Positions 21,340 through 36,200 of a stretch of 64,000 nt of DNA are shown here, piece after piece. The position numbers were made by a program, and so were the translations under genes. The DNA is from Adineta vaga. Its lineage: Eukaryota; Rotifera. Each line of letters begins with the position of its first letter. Within the stretch, counting starts at the first letter, position 1. The notes under the pieces are model-generated. The model had not been told where the DNA came from, ran no database searches, and saw nothing but the letters and a program-made list of their open reading frames with translations. The stretch lies in the NCBI GenBank assembly GCA_021613535.1, contig CP075492.1:10354001-10418000 (forward strand), in the 5' to 3' direction.

Positions 21340-22567
21340 TTAAGTAAAAAGTTTTCCAGATAAACGAGATTTTTCTTCTTTATATTTGTCTTGTTCAGCT
21401 TGATGTAATTGTTGTAATTCGTTCTGAACTAATGCACGAAGATTATTGTCATCTTGAATGTTGGAAAGAAGATAGTTATAATCTTTTTTTGCTTCTTCAA
21501 CGTTCCATACACTAACATGAGCTGTTGCACGACGATAACGTGCTTTGATGTTCGAAGGATCACTATCGAGAATAGTTGTTGCATGTTCAATAGCAGAATA
21601 AAAATTGCCTAATTTAAGTTGACATTGTACAAAATTTAATAATAATGGACGACGTTGAATATCTAAGTCACGCCAGTCAACATCGTTCGGTTTTTCTCTA
21701 CATAGAACATAGAAAGAAATCAATTATTGATATTCAAAAGATGAGTATTTACTTGAGCATAAGATCTTCGAAAAATTGTAAAGCTTGTCCATATTTACTA
21801 GCAGCTTCATCGTATTGTCCAGCATTGTACAGATTATTTCCAGCTAATCGTAATTCAGGAATTTCACGTTTTTTTTCTTCATCATTCAACAGATATGTAT
21901 CCTTTTCAAATTCACCTGGCCGTAAGACTTTGAGTAATTCTAAATTAACAATTGAGTATCAATTTTATTACTGTCACAATTAATCTACATACCAAATGTG
22001 AAATCAAGTGATTGTGGATTTCGCATGATTTTATCCAGATCTTCATGACCAAGACCTTGTTCGAGAGCCATAAAACCACAACAATGATGATGTTCATGAT
22101 CATCATCCTTATGTTTATGGTCTTTCATTTGATTTTTATAATAATCTCGGATTTGTTTTGCGACAGCTGGATAAACACTTACAAGCTGAAGAATAACGAA
22201 ACAAAAGTTGTTTCATTAGTTTTTATGAAAAAAAAAGAAATTCATACATCTTTATCAACAGAAAATTTTGCAATTTCCCCAAGACGCATCGTTTTCAAAC
22301 ATGTTTCCCAACATTCAAGTTTAAATTTATGGCCCAAAGTGATTTCCATTGGTTTATTATATTTTCGAGAATCATCAATAACGGTTCCATCTTCAGTCGT
22401 TGTTAAGAAGTGAAAGAAGATCTAAGAAGAAATTGAATTCGATTCATGTCATCTATTTTTTTCCTACAAACCTTCATTTCATCACAAAAATCAATTAACG
22501 GTTCTTTCCCTGCACTTATAACTGTCTTCTTTATGGGACAATTCGCTGCATCCGCACCGTAGATCAT
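21340..22567 (-). CDS. AIP: AH receptor-interacting protein (AIP/XAP2) homologue
   Basis: Hsp90 co-chaperone: an FKBP-like N-terminal domain plus a TPR domain that binds the Hsp90/Hsc70 tail. Exons in gene order 22567-22472, 22421-22248, 22185-21993, 21939-21753 and 21697-21340 give 335 residues (human 330). FKBP-like part: KKTVISAGKEPLIDFCDEMK, FHFLTTTEDGTVIDDSRK, WETCLKTMRLGEIAKFSVD. TPR part: ELRLAGNNLYNAGQYDEAAS, LLLNFVQCQLKLGNFYSAIE, NIKARYRRATAHVSVWNVEE. It carries a His/Asp-rich run before HCCGFMALEQGLGHEDL (human HCCG...LGHADL), longer in His than in vertebrates. The C-terminus is short (RLSGKLFT). Confidence 0.93.
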
Positions 22568-23851
22568 TTTCTTCTTTTTTTCTTATTCAGATCTTATTTG
22601 ACAACTGTCTGTCTGTTGTCTTGTTCTCATCTCATCGTCGATCGATGTCTGTCGGTCGTGATGGATAAGATTATCTTATCCAATCAATTGGTTGTCGCAT
22701 CTAACGCCATCTGGATTATTTATTTTTCCATAGTTTGATCAATAAAATTACTAAACGAATAAGAAAATTAAATCAAATATTCCGCCAATAAATAGCACGT
22801 ACAAGACAAAAATGCAATTTCTCCTATTTATTATTGGATTATGTTAATGAGTCATCATCGTGTTCCGCATATATTATACACATATGCGATGCGAACGAAA
22901 AAATTTCAGTAGATTTTCTCTTCAGGTTTCTTTTATTTTTTGACATGCAGCCAGACGTCTTGTGTTCTGTTCTTCTCTTTTCATGATGAGTAATAAATTT
23001 ATACACTTTCTACTTCTGTTCATTAGTATTTGATATAAAAGATATGATTGATCAATAAATGATGTAGTAAGAAGGAAGTCCTTGACCCCTATTACATGAT
23101 TGAGTGTCAGATTTGCATTTGAATATAGTTGTTACACCTGAAGTATTTTATTCAGACATAATCTGAACAAATGATTAGATAATTAAGATAACAATTAGAA
23201 AATGTCAAATATTCGAGATTAATGCCCTTTTCATTTTGACAGTTCTTGTCATTTGACAATAAACAAAACAAGCAGATGGAGAGTTTCTTTACAATCATTG
23301 TCTTTAATTTAGCTCAGATAATAAAGCGATCGATAACATGAAGAAAAGGTCATTTTCGATAACACTTTTGCATGTTTCATTCGTTCACGAAGAAGAATAT
23401 AGATTAATTTTTTTCTTAACTGTTGTTTTTGTATGATTGATCTTTCTCTTGAAACCGAATCAATACATTCTTTTCTTTTCTTTTCTTTTCTTTGTTATTA
23501 TTATTTTTATACTAATTCTCCCAGCTGCTACCATTGTGACTTGCATGAAAAAAGAAAGGCGAGTAGAAAATATATTAAAAAAAGACATCAACTCTTTTCT
23601 TCTATATAAACATACAGATTCTCTTCTTTGTCAAGGAAAAACCGCAATAATACTTATATGACTCGACAAATTATATGATAAAACATTGTACAGACCACCG
23701 TCTGTGCAAGCTATTTACTAGGCTTTTCTTCAATCGATCTAGTGCTTATGACCTTTATCGGTTTTTCTCTCTTTTAGAATATCAATACAGATATCTGCAT
23801 ATATACATTTATGTATATTGTGGAGTTTCAAGTCGTTATTTTGTATATAAA
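22568..23851. other. Intergenic between divergent AIP and KLC
   Basis: About 1.3 kb, AT-rich, with a TTTTC repeat tract near 23470-23492 and a TTTTAG acceptor-like site at 23773-23778, about 75 bases before the KLC ATG. No gene recognised. Confidence 0.45.
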
Positions 23852-25639
<1,788 letters not shown>

Positions 25640-25998
25640 CTACCAATTATTTTATTTTATTTTCTTCTCTTTCGACAGTGAAATGCTTTATTATAATCTC
25701 AATATAATTCGTTTGTTTTTCTTTTTGTTGTTCTTGTTGTTATGGTCATTGGCTGTTTTGTTTGGTTTTCTTCATGTTGTAGTCGTTTAATGATGATCTC
25801 ATTTTCATTTTGTCTTCGTGGAAAGCTGTAAGCTGTGGAATCGTATAAGCAAAAGAACAAATTTTCAAGTTTAATAATCTATAAATATATGCGTATATAT
25901 TTGAATGTATAAATCGTCATTCCGTTTTAGATTGATAGTCAAACAAAGAGTGAGAGAAAAAAAACTAATACTACCAAATTATTTGTAGACAATCGGAG
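25640..25998. other. Short intergenic
   Basis: About 360 bases of T-rich 3' region of KLC followed by TTATTTGTAG, an acceptor-like site 10 bases before the VIPAS39 ATG. No gene. Confidence 0.4.
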
Positions 25999-28901
25999 AT
26001 GGATGAGGATTATTGGAATACATCGTCGGTTACAAAAAAAGTCAGTCAACAAGGAATATTCGATATGGATGGAAGTAGTGCTATGGATGTAAGTTATGAA
26101 TAGATTTCGAAAGAAATTTCATCCTTTAAATATAATCTAGCGCTTTAAAAATCAATCAGATCCATTGATCGTAAGTTTTCATATGTATATTCGTTCGTTC
26201 GTTCGTTTATTCACGGTTGTGGTATACTATTTTGTTTATAAAAAGCAAATGCTCTTCTCTAATACAAACTAACGTCATCGTTGCTATTTTACTTCTTATA
26301 AATTCCAATAACATTCTGTAAGAACATTTTTTTCAATTCGCAGGAAAGTATTCTCGATTCAAGTCGTTCAACGACAACAACAGGAGCAATGTCGAATCGA
26401 TTCCGTCCAACAACAGCACCAGCACCTGTATCTAAGCCTCCACCAGCTACAATAACAACAACAACAACAGTCAAATCAACACCGATTCCTCCACCAAAAC
26501 TTACTACACCATCACCAACACCACCCGTACAAGTTTCACGTACTTTTGCTCAGCCTACTGAATGTAAGTAAGAACTATGTATATAGTAGAAGACAAAAGA
26601 AGGAGGAAAAGAAAAACATGAGAATATTTTTCTTCCATTCTTTCTAACCTTTTTTTCGTGATGAGAGAAAGAATGCCATAAATAACAAAGAACGAAATAT
26701 AACAACTGAAGTTTTACTGTCTATTCGAACAACGATACATCAAAAAGTCAGTCATAATTGATACAGATGAAATAATCACAATGAATAGTCCAAGTCCAAA
26801 GGCATTGAAAAAATCTCAAAATCTTTTACGTAAAGTTGGTCAAAAAGTTGAACAAACATTTCATCTAACGAATTCCAATGTTTTTCATGGATCATTATCC
26901 TCATTAAATGATTTACCAGATAGTTGTTATCATAGAGAATTAGGAGATCATAAATTACATCAGGATGATACTGTTTCATTACAAAATCTTCCTGAATATA
27001 ATCCTGATTCACCAAAAATAAAACTTCGAAAGAAACATGGTAAAATTTCAGACGAAGTTGAAAATCTATTCAAATCTATTTTAGCTGCTCGTTTTGGTCG
27101 TTCACCTGTATCATCAACTTCGAATGATACACATTCTAGTTCACAATGGCTACCAACTGCTGAAGAATATCGTTTGTATTCAAACTGTATTTCAATCATC
27201 TAATTAAAACTATCATTTCAATTCTAGCGGATCAATCTACAAAAGATCGAAGTACACAATATGATCGCGAAATGGAATTACGTTGTAAAGATTTATTAGA
27301 AAATAAAGTAAGTTAGACATTGAATAGATTCAATTATGTACAAAATATGTATCATTCCAGATTGTCAAATTAGATGATATTCGAGATTATGATAAAAAAG
27401 CATCGCTATTACGTAAAGCTGTATCATTCAATACACCTAGTGTTATAGTTCCTGTATGCATTTATTTCTTCTGTATTTTTGATTTGATATGATCTCTTGA
27501 ATGTATTCTAGGTGATGATTTTTCTTGAAAATACTTTATCAAGACCATTATTTTATGACTTAATTAAACAACATCCATCAGCTGTAAAAAATTATATTAA
27601 CATGGCGAAATTAAGATTTGAAAATGATTATCATATTGCTATGTTAAAGTAAGTTTAACAGAAAACACACTATTTTATCATATTTCTACATGATTTATTT
27701 CAATAGACAATTTGATAGAAATGAAGATGTTGCAGTAAGAGAAATAACATAAAATTAATATGTTTCTATACTTATTTCTTTTCTCTCCCTCTCTTTATAC
27801 AATAGATGATACGTCTACGACAAATAAGTCAAACAAATGATGCGAATACGAAAATGGCATTATTAGATCAAGCAGCAACGTATGTATTCTATGAATAGAT
27901 AATAATAAAGTCTATAAAAATTTCATTCTAGTGAATTAGAATCACATGCATGGTGGCGTTTACAAGTTGCTGAATATAAACTTCTTCTTAGAAAACAACG
28001 AGAATTACAAACAGTAGGATGGATTACTTTGTAATTATATACATCATTCATGTTCTTTCATTAGCCTACACAGTATCGAACAGTACTTGAAACATATAAA
28101 ACAATATATGATGCTGATTTTCGTAGAAACAAACAGAGTCGAGTGATGGATAAATCAGTAATCGACTTGTTTTTTATTTGTGCATATTTATTTGTTTGTT
28201 TGTTTAATTCTTATAGACGGTTGATCGAAGCAGAGAATTCGAAACAACATTCAATGTAAATTTGATATTCATCATAATCGAAATCGATGGTTTTTGTTTT
28301 CTTTTCAAAGATGTCTCCAGAATTAATAATGTGTGGTAAACTATCTGTGATAATGCAATGTGGTTTACGAGCACATTACGATGATTTCGTTCATCAAGCA
28401 ATTCATCAGGTGAATTAAGAGAGAAATCGATTATTATAAAGTTTCAATTTGTGTTTTTGCTTTTGATATTAGGGAATCTTTGGCAAGAAATATATCATTG
28501 CACCAGAATATCTTGCCGATATGGTTTATAATTGGGTTCTTGCAAGTGGCGAAGGACAAGAAAAAGCTAGTGAAAAAGCTGAAAGATTTCTTACGATGAT
28601 ATCTGATCCGAATAAACGAATTTATTTTGCCGAAAAATTTCAAAATTTTGATGTAGCAATGGATGTAAATAGTTGATTAACTTGTGATGACTTTATTTTA
28701 TAAGTTTCATTTTAGACTATTGTCAATAATCTTCGTGATCGAGGCCAACTAGAAATTTTACGTCGACGTATGCCAGCAGATCATCGATCATATAATCGTG
28801 CCACATCGCTTTTAGAAGTAACAAATAAAACATTGATAAGAATCTTCACAAGGCTTTTTCTTCGTCTGTTTTATTTTTAGAATACAAAATGGCGAAGTTA
28901 G
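25999..28901 (+). CDS. VIPAS39: VIPAS39/SPE-39 (VPS33B-interacting) homologue
   Basis: Partner of VPS33B in lysosome and apical membrane trafficking (CHEVI complex). Fifteen exons: 25999-26088, 26344-26563, 26767-27186, 27228-27307, 27361-27453, 27512-27648, 27707-27734, 27806-27879, 27932-28013, 28065-28157, 28217-28255, 28311-28409, 28473-28664, 28716-28817 and 28881-28901; 589 residues in frame (human 493). It begins MDEDYWNTSS (human EEEYWNSS) and continues with a Thr/Pro-rich disordered segment. The alpha-solenoid carries KASLLRKAVSFNTPSVIVPV, MIFLENTLSRPLFYDLIK and DPNKRIYFAEKFQNFDVAMD (human [20 protein letters not shown]). It ends LLENTKWRS (human LLSSSQIRWKN). One exon is only 28 bases and one 21 bases. 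Confidence 0.88.
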
Positions 28902-29139
28902 AATAAGATGGGCTGAAATGCATACAACAACCGTCGTTTTGTTGTCAGATGATGGTTTTCTAATTTTATTTTTCTCTTTTATATTTCATTCTACACTTCA
29001 ATTTCACACAAGGCAAATCATTCCTTTCCTTATGAAAATTTTTAATGCAATACATAAAAACCGACTTAATCGAGACAAATAAAAATAATCAAAAATAAAA
29101 TACTAATATTCTAGTGAAAGCAATAGTTATTGTTTGATA

Positions 29140-31050
29140 TCATTGAGTTTCAGTATGAGAATCATTTTTAGCTGAACCAATACGTGGATTCGTGTGAGTT
29201 GTTTCGAACGATTTATTCTCATCAGATGATAAATGAGAAGTAGAATTAACAACGGTGGTGGTATTGGTTTCTTCTGTAGATTGCTTTTCAATTACAGAAG
29301 CTGGATGTCCAATAATTGGTTCTGTAACATGAGAATCAGTATTATTGAAAAAACTTAAACTGTTGTGTGATTCTGTGGTTGTATTGTTTGCGTTTGTATC
29401 ATTTCGTTTTTGAGTTGATGACGATGGTCTTGAGTTTGTACGAGCAGATGATGGTCGTGAATTAGTTCGTGGAACAGAAATCGAATCATTTGCTGTTGTT
29501 TGCTTTGCTGATGATGGTCGTGAATTTTTCAGAGTTGTACTATTAATTGTATCGCTCAAGTTTGTTATATCTGTCTTTTGACCAGCTGATGATGGTCTTG
29601 AACTAGTTGAGCCTGTTGTACATTCATACAAGTTTAATTGATCATTTTTCAAACTGGCTGATGATGGTCTCGAATTCGTTGGTATAGCAGACGTTGAATT
29701 ATTCGTGGATAAAATATCTGCTGATTGCTTCGCAGATGATGGGCGTGAATTGCTAGTTGGTTCGTTGTTTGTTTGATGTGCTGAGTCTGGTCTCGAATTC
29801 GTTGAGTTGATCGTATAACCATGCACGTCTAGTTGATCATTCTTCAAACTGGCTGATGATGGTCTCGAATTCGTTGGTATAGCAGACGTTGAATTATTCG
29901 TGGATAAAATATCTGCTGATTGCTTCGCAGATGATGGGCGTGAATTGGCTGAATGCGTATTAGAGTTATTAGCAGTTGATTCGTCGATTATTTGACGTGC
30001 TGATGGAGGTCTTGAGCCAGATGGTAGAGTAGAAGTTGGAATATTGCTGGATAAAACATCTGCTGACTGCTTCGCAGATGATGGACGTGAATTGCTAGTT
30101 GGTTCGTTGTTTGTTTGACGTGCTGAACCTGGTCTCGAATTCGTTGAGTTGATCGTATAACCATGTATATCTAGTTGATCATTCTTCAAACTGGCTGATG
30201 GCGGTCTCGAACTTGTAGATATAGCAGATGTTGAATTATTCGTGAATAAAATATCTGCTGATTGCTTCGCAGATGATGGGCGTGAATTGGCTGAATGCGT
30301 ATTAGAGTTATTAGCAGTTGATTCGTCGATTGTTTGACGTGCTGATGATGGTCTTGAGCCAGATGGTAGAATAGGAGTTGGAATATTGCTGGATAAAACA
30401 TCTGCTGACTGCTTCGCAGATGATGGGCGTGAATTGGTTGAAGTTGTGTTAGAATTATTATTATCTAGTTCAACAACTGTTTGACGGGCTGATGGTGGTC
30501 TCAAATTTGTTAAGTTGATTGTATAATCATGTGTATCTAATTGATCGTTCTTTTGAGTAGCCGACGACGGTCTTGAATTTGTCTTCGAATTAATAGTTGC
30601 ATTATGTAATATTATGTCATTTATTCTACCGCTCGCTGAAGGTGGTCGAGAATTTTTCGAAGTATCTGCTGTTAAGTCGTTTGTTGAGTTTAAAGTAAGA
30701 TCGATCTTTGTTGTAGATGACAGACGAACAGTATCTTGAGATATATCCTGTGATACCGATTCATGTTGAAGCTCATTCGAGATATTTATGGGTGATTGTG
30801 TACGTTCTGATGAACTTATAGTCGATAGATCTGCCTCTTCTCTTCCAGCGGCAGGAGTGTTTGACGGTATGTTTACGCCGGTAGCACCAATTAATGATGC
30901 TATGGATGTCTTAGCTGCAGTGTTTTCCGAAGAAGACGGTGGATGATAGAGTTCTTCTGTTGTCTCTTCATTTTTTTTCTTATTGTTAGCTGATTGAACT
31001 CGTAATGAGGATGACGTTGTTTCGTCAGTAGTAGAAGGCACAGAAGACAT
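29140..31050 (-). CDS. Low-complexity protein with about 20 SRPxSA repeats
   Basis: Intronless frame; from MSSVPSTTDET at 31050 it encodes 636 residues (the frame opens further upstream to 31146). It is dominated by Ser, Thr, Asn, Arg and Pro, with about 20 copies of [N/S/G]-S-R-P-[S/P/G/D]-S-A separated by 12-40 residues. Recurrent spacers are KQSADILSTNNSTSAIPT, SLKNDQLDVHGYTINST and RQTNNEPTS. Whole blocks are duplicated nearly identically at DNA level (see the repeat entry). There is no signal peptide, membrane segment or domain. R-P-x-S sites could be phosphorylated by basophilic or proline-associated kinases, but that is speculation. It converges with VIPAS39 (239 bases apart). Long coding frames in every repeat argue it is translated. 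Confidence 0.7.
   Translation of the reverse strand: MSSVPSTTDETTSSSLRVQSANNKKKNEETTEELYHPPSSSENTAAKTSIASLIGATGVNIPSNTPAAGREEADLSTISSSERTQSPINISNELQHESVSQDISQDTVRLSSTTKIDLTLNSTNDLTADTSKNSRPPSASGRINDIILHNATINSKTNSRPSSATQKNDQLDTHDYTINLTNLRPPSARQTVVELDNNNSNTTSTNSRPSSAKQSADVLSSNIPTPILPSGSRPSSARQTIDESTANNSNTHSANSRPSSAKQSADILFTNNSTSAISTSSRPPSASLKNDQLDIHGYTINSTNSRPGSARQTNNEPTSNSRPSSAKQSADVLSSNIPTSTLPSGSRPPSARQIIDESTANNSNTHSANSRPSSAKQSADILSTNNSTSAIPTNSRPSSASLKNDQLDVHGYTINSTNSRPDSAHQTNNEPTSNSRPSSAKQSADILSTNNSTSAIPTNSRPSSASLKNDQLNLYECTTGSTSSRPSSAGQKTDITNLSDTINSTTLKNSRPSSAKQTTANDSISVPRTNSRPSSARTNSRPSSSTQKRNDTNANNTTTESHNSLSFFNNTDSHVTEPIIGHPASVIEKQSTEETNTTTVVNSTSHLSSDENKSFETTHTNPRIGSAKNDSHTETQ
29651..30450 (-). 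repeat. Higher-order tandem repeats within the SRPxSA gene
   Basis: Near-identical blocks beginning AAACTGGCTGATG on the + strand occur at 29651, 29846 and about 30188, i.e. unit lengths of about 195 and 342 bases. A second block beginning GGCTGAATGCGTATTAG occurs near 29947 and 30289. All steps are multiples of three, so the reading frame is kept. The high identity indicates recent expansion by unequal exchange or gene conversion. Confidence 0.8.
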
Positions 31051-33285
31051 TCTATGTAGAGAATACAATGTTGAAAAAAAATAAATTTTGGTATAGAACT
31101 TGGTGAAAAGATTCTTTTCAATGTTAGAGAAACATTCATCTATCAAAAGAAAAGATTTTCAATGGCTTCGATTTACATAAGAAATGAAAGAAGTCCTAAT
31201 TCTATTCTCATAGTATTATACAAAGAATTTTTTTCTATTTATAATCATCAATTTCATAGACACATAAAACAAAACATATTGTTATAAGAAATCTATACAC
31301 AAATCTCAAGGTTTTTCTTTCATAGTATTCTACACTAATTAAAACTAGACTTGATAGTTTATAATATGTTTTTGATGAAATAAATAACGCAAGAATGAAG
31401 TACAGTGTATGCAAGAAAATAGTATTAAACTCTGAAAAGAATATGTTCGAAAAATTTCAAAAAATATCGATACTTACAGTATTAAATACGACAGCGGACT
31501 GTTTTCGTCTCATACAGATATATATATAAAAGATACATTAATTCAATCTTTGCTCTCAATAAAAAGCAATCTTTTGAGATAATTATGTTTTTATGACTTT
31601 TATCGATGCTCTCATGATTTCAATATAATATACTGATTGATTTACGACGATTTTAATCATAAAAATTCTGACAAAACAGTCAACAATTCAAATTTACATA
31701 CGCTTTTCATGATTAACAGTCCTAAGGCATGTAAGTTATAAACAATCAAATTCTCGTTCGTGATCTTAACAATACTCAGATTAAATGTCAATATTTTCCT
31801 GCTAAACACATGTAATCCTGCTCTTTTATATTCTTTTTAGAAAATCACGCATATTTTGTTATGTTCAAACAAAACAACAAGACGCGTTTGAGACACATTC
31901 TTCTTTTAATAAAAATTATGAGTATTTAGTTTCTGAGTACGAAACTATGGATTACAATAGTAATAATAAACCATGCCTACTTTTTTTATAGGATAAAAAC
32001 TATTTTACCAAATGAATTTTGTACTTTTCAGACATGTTGTTAAACTTACCTTTATAATCCTAGTAAAATTGCTATAAAACAACGAGAACATTCATCGACT
32101 AATGATCATAAACATTTATTATCAATGATCAAGTCGATTTTGTATTCATCATAAATTGAAAATAAATATTGATTATAAATTAAGGAATATATTGATTGTA
32201 ATATTACGATAATAATGAAGTTTACAAGTGACTAAATATTAAGTTCAAAATGCAACATGTTTCTTTTGTGTAGAGAATCATGAAAATTTAAAGAAATCGA
32301 TTCGTAATCATAAAAAAGTTTACTATTTAGGACTTGCTTCGTACATCATCTCTACTCATTAGAATTAATTTATGTCGTATTCTACGACTTCTTTTCCTTC
32401 ATATTCTGAAAAAACTTGAATGTGAGGCTGATTACAATGTTAGAATGTATAATCCATACTAAAAATAGAAGATCATTTCCTGCAGCTGAGAGATAAGACG
32501 TTCATTAGTATTAATTAATACCATCCAGAGGATGCACGCATGCTAATTTTATGTATCTACGCACAAAAACCATAGTTTCAAGTTTTAGAATCTGACGATT
32601 GATGTTATTCGATTTAGTATCATTTGCTTCTAATAAAACGAAAAGAAATTGATATATTTCAATCATCGTATAATAATCTCATCTTAAATTTTGAATCTGC
32701 CTTATCTTGCATATAAGAGGCTACATTGATAAATAAACAACGAGGTGTTTTTCTCTCACTCAGCAGTTCAACAACAACAACAAAGATGCTTTATAATAAG
32801 TACTGAAGCTAAATGATAAATTAAGTGCAAAAAAACAATATTCTTCTTCCCTTGAATCTGTCTTGGAATTCCACGCAATTTCCTCACTATAACGAGTACT
32901 TTCTTTTTTCTAATCAACATATTTCTCATTGACTTTGATGTCATCTTCAATGTCTTCAGATATCAAGATTTCTTTAGATATTTATATCAACGAAATTCAT
33001 ACATGTGACAACACTAAACAAATAAAATACAATGGCTAAAGTATATATTTGCATCCACTGTAAAGATTCTTGACAAACGTACTTGTATATATATACGTGT
33101 GTGTATGTACGTGACGAATGAGCAGAAAAGAAAAGAAAAACTGAACTGTACTCAAATCAGAAGAGATTTATGACGATGAGTGAATATTTTGAATTTTCAA
33201 ATAAGAAGTAAAAGAATACGAAAATGAGAATCGAAAAAAATAGATTAAAAATCCTTTTTTGTTTGTTTGTTTCATATTTTGCAGA
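31051..33285. other. Intergenic, AT-rich
   Basis: About 2.2 kb with many short A/T runs and no recognisable exon on either strand. The short open frames here are compositional. Confidence 0.4.
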
Positions 33286-36200
33286 TTAAACCAATACACG
33301 TTTATCGCTGGATGAATGAACATCATCAGTTTCAACGACAACATATGCGGTACCATCTGGTGCATGGACAGCATGATAGTGATCATCGTCAGTTGGTGCT
33401 TGTTGATAGGTAGCATCAAAGATTGGTACTTTGGACTAAAATAAAATTCTTAGTTAATTAAAGTACATCCAATAGATTAGTTTTACTTACTCCTGAACGA
33501 TATTTCAAACGACGTTGACAAACCTATACAAAAATGAAAGATAGGATATTAAATTTAAGTAGAAATAAAAAACTTACATGAATGTAAACTGCTGCAATAA
33601 TAAATGCGCTGACAATAAGTAGAACAACGAGTACACCGATGATCAGTTTGGTATTTTTACGTGTTAATGTCTTGAATTTTTCACCTATACCATCAAGTGG
33701 ATTACGTGTTGGATATGGATTTTCACCTGTTTCGATGGCACGCGCAACAGCTGGTAATACCGAACGAAATTCATATGAATTTAACTAAAATAGCAAAGCA
33801 GAACGAGAAATCGACGATCAATTTTTCTTTTTAAAAACTAGTTTTTTTATTTACATCGCTATCGATTTGATCCACTTTCTTTTGAAATTCTTCCATATTT
33901 TCTAAAACGAATGGTATAATTTGAAATGAAGTTAAACCATTTTGTTCAACTGATGAAACGACAATTTGTGTGGCTTCTAGAATTTTGCTGCAACATTACT
34001 AATAAAGCCACTAAATAAACGAAAAGAAAATCATGTTTATTCTATCTGTCGAAAAATGTTAATCATTTATTACTTCTTAAATGCGTGAACAAATCTGGTA
34101 TCTTGAAACATATTGGTTACAACATCAAATTCAAAAACAAACCAGTTGATTTTTTCCGGATTTACTAAAAGATAAATACATATAAAGATGTATTAGAAAT
34201 AAACTTATATAAAAACTATTTCTTTACCTGTTTCACATAATTTCAAGTTCAAATTACAAGCGCGTGTGCCAGGACATGAAATTCTCTATAGATGGAATTG
34301 ATATTCTTTTGAAAAGAAATTGATTGAAAAAGATTTACCTCACTACATTGAATTCTGTCAGCTACAGGTGTCCAATCACATTCACATATTTCACATCCAT
34401 CATCACTTCGGCGAAAACCATACATACAAAACATGCGACATTGTTGTAATGGACAACGATTACATGAACATAATTGACAACCGGCTTCATCGCGTTGTAA
34501 ACCATATTGACAATTCAAATTACAATCGAGTACTGGACATTTATCAATATTCTTATCTTGTTGATCATCACAGAAGCATGTTGGACAACCATCGGCATCT
34601 TTTCGATAATTTGTACATGTCTGAACTACTGCTGGACAAATCAATGCTGGACATTGACAATCACATGTAGGACAATCTTGAAAAAAATAACAAAGTCTTA
34701 TTGAATCCTAAATTCTTATTCACTGAAAACATACTATTGTAATCTAGTCGATAACCATGAGTACATGAACGTTCGCAAGTTAATGAAGGACATTCCTGTG
34801 GTTTTTCATTACATGCACAATATGGACATCCATTTTCATCACGTTTGAATCCATTTACGCAAAACATTCGACACATAACACCTGAACATTGAACTTTAGC
34901 TTTCGAAACACATTTACATGTTCGACAACCATTTTCATCCAATTGATAACCATCACTACCACAATTGGCTCGACATTTAATTTCTTGACAAGTTACCGCT
35001 GGTTTTTCTTCTGTGGGCATACAAGCACACATTGGGCAGCCTTTATCATCAAGTAAATAATTTCCATTTGTGCATTGAATATTACATGATTTAGCGAAAT
35101 CGTTTGGGCATTGGTTATTGGATGGTAGCACTATACAAAGAAAAAAAGGAGAAGTATAAAATTTCGAAAAAAAATTCTAGTTGTCATCGAACCGGATCCT
35201 TCTTCGATATAACTGTAGACCTTTGTTGTAGAGATGATGAGCAATAAGCTCGTCAGTATCAGTTTCATGTGAGTAATCATTTATATCTTGAGCAATATTT
35301 GCAATACTGAAGAAAAAACAACGTAAAAACGTTGGCGAGAAGGGCGACGATGTAATAAACTACTTTTTATGTGCACACTGGCAGAACAAGAAGAAAGTAA
35401 TGAAAAAAAAGACTATTTGACAGTACTTTTTTCTCCAAGTTTTGCGCACATATTCTTTCTCTTTTCTTCCGTTTTGCCCCGTTTACGTTTCGTTCTAATG
35501 TACCGGTGACTGATTTTTTTTCCTTCTTTTCTTCTCACGTAAACGTATAACAAATGTAAGACGACATTGTTGGTTTCGAAATCGAACATGAGTAGAAAGA
35601 AAAAAAGGTGAATAATAATGGCAGTATTTTTTGTTTTTTAAGGCTCTAACACATAATTTTTTCTATTTCTTATGCATTAATCGAAAGTACTTTTCCAATA
35701 ACTTTTTTCGTGATCGACAATAGCATGATGTGCTTTTTCTTTTTGCTTGGCGCAGTAGGTGAGATTTTTTTCTTTTTCTCTTTCTTTCTCTCTTCCCTTC
35801 GTCACAGGTGATGATGTAAAAAGGAAAAAAAAGGAAAAAAGAAGTAGGAAATGATGTGCTATACAAACACATCGTATGACTCTATAATTGTCTGAGTAGA
35901 AAAGAACGGTCAACAAGATGAAGAAAGAGTAATACCTGCTTGACACATGGGCACATTGCGTGCATCATTTAAACACCGGAAACCGGGTGGACAATGAATA
36001 TCCTCCTAATCAACAGAATTGAATTAGAAAAAAAGGTCCTTTTATACTTTAAAAGAAATTATACTTGACATGAAGATGTCGAATTTTGCTCGAGGTTCGA
36101 TTTCGATATTGCACATTGACAGAGAGGACAGCCATCTTCCGATTGAACATAATCAACATTCGGTAAACAAATAATATTGCAAGTAAATGGTGGACATCGA

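Noticed and set aside
29140-31050. SRPxSA gene considered as a mobile element or collagen-like sequence
   Set aside because: No terminal repeats, no Gly-X-Y periodicity and no transposase; it is an internally repetitive protein gene.
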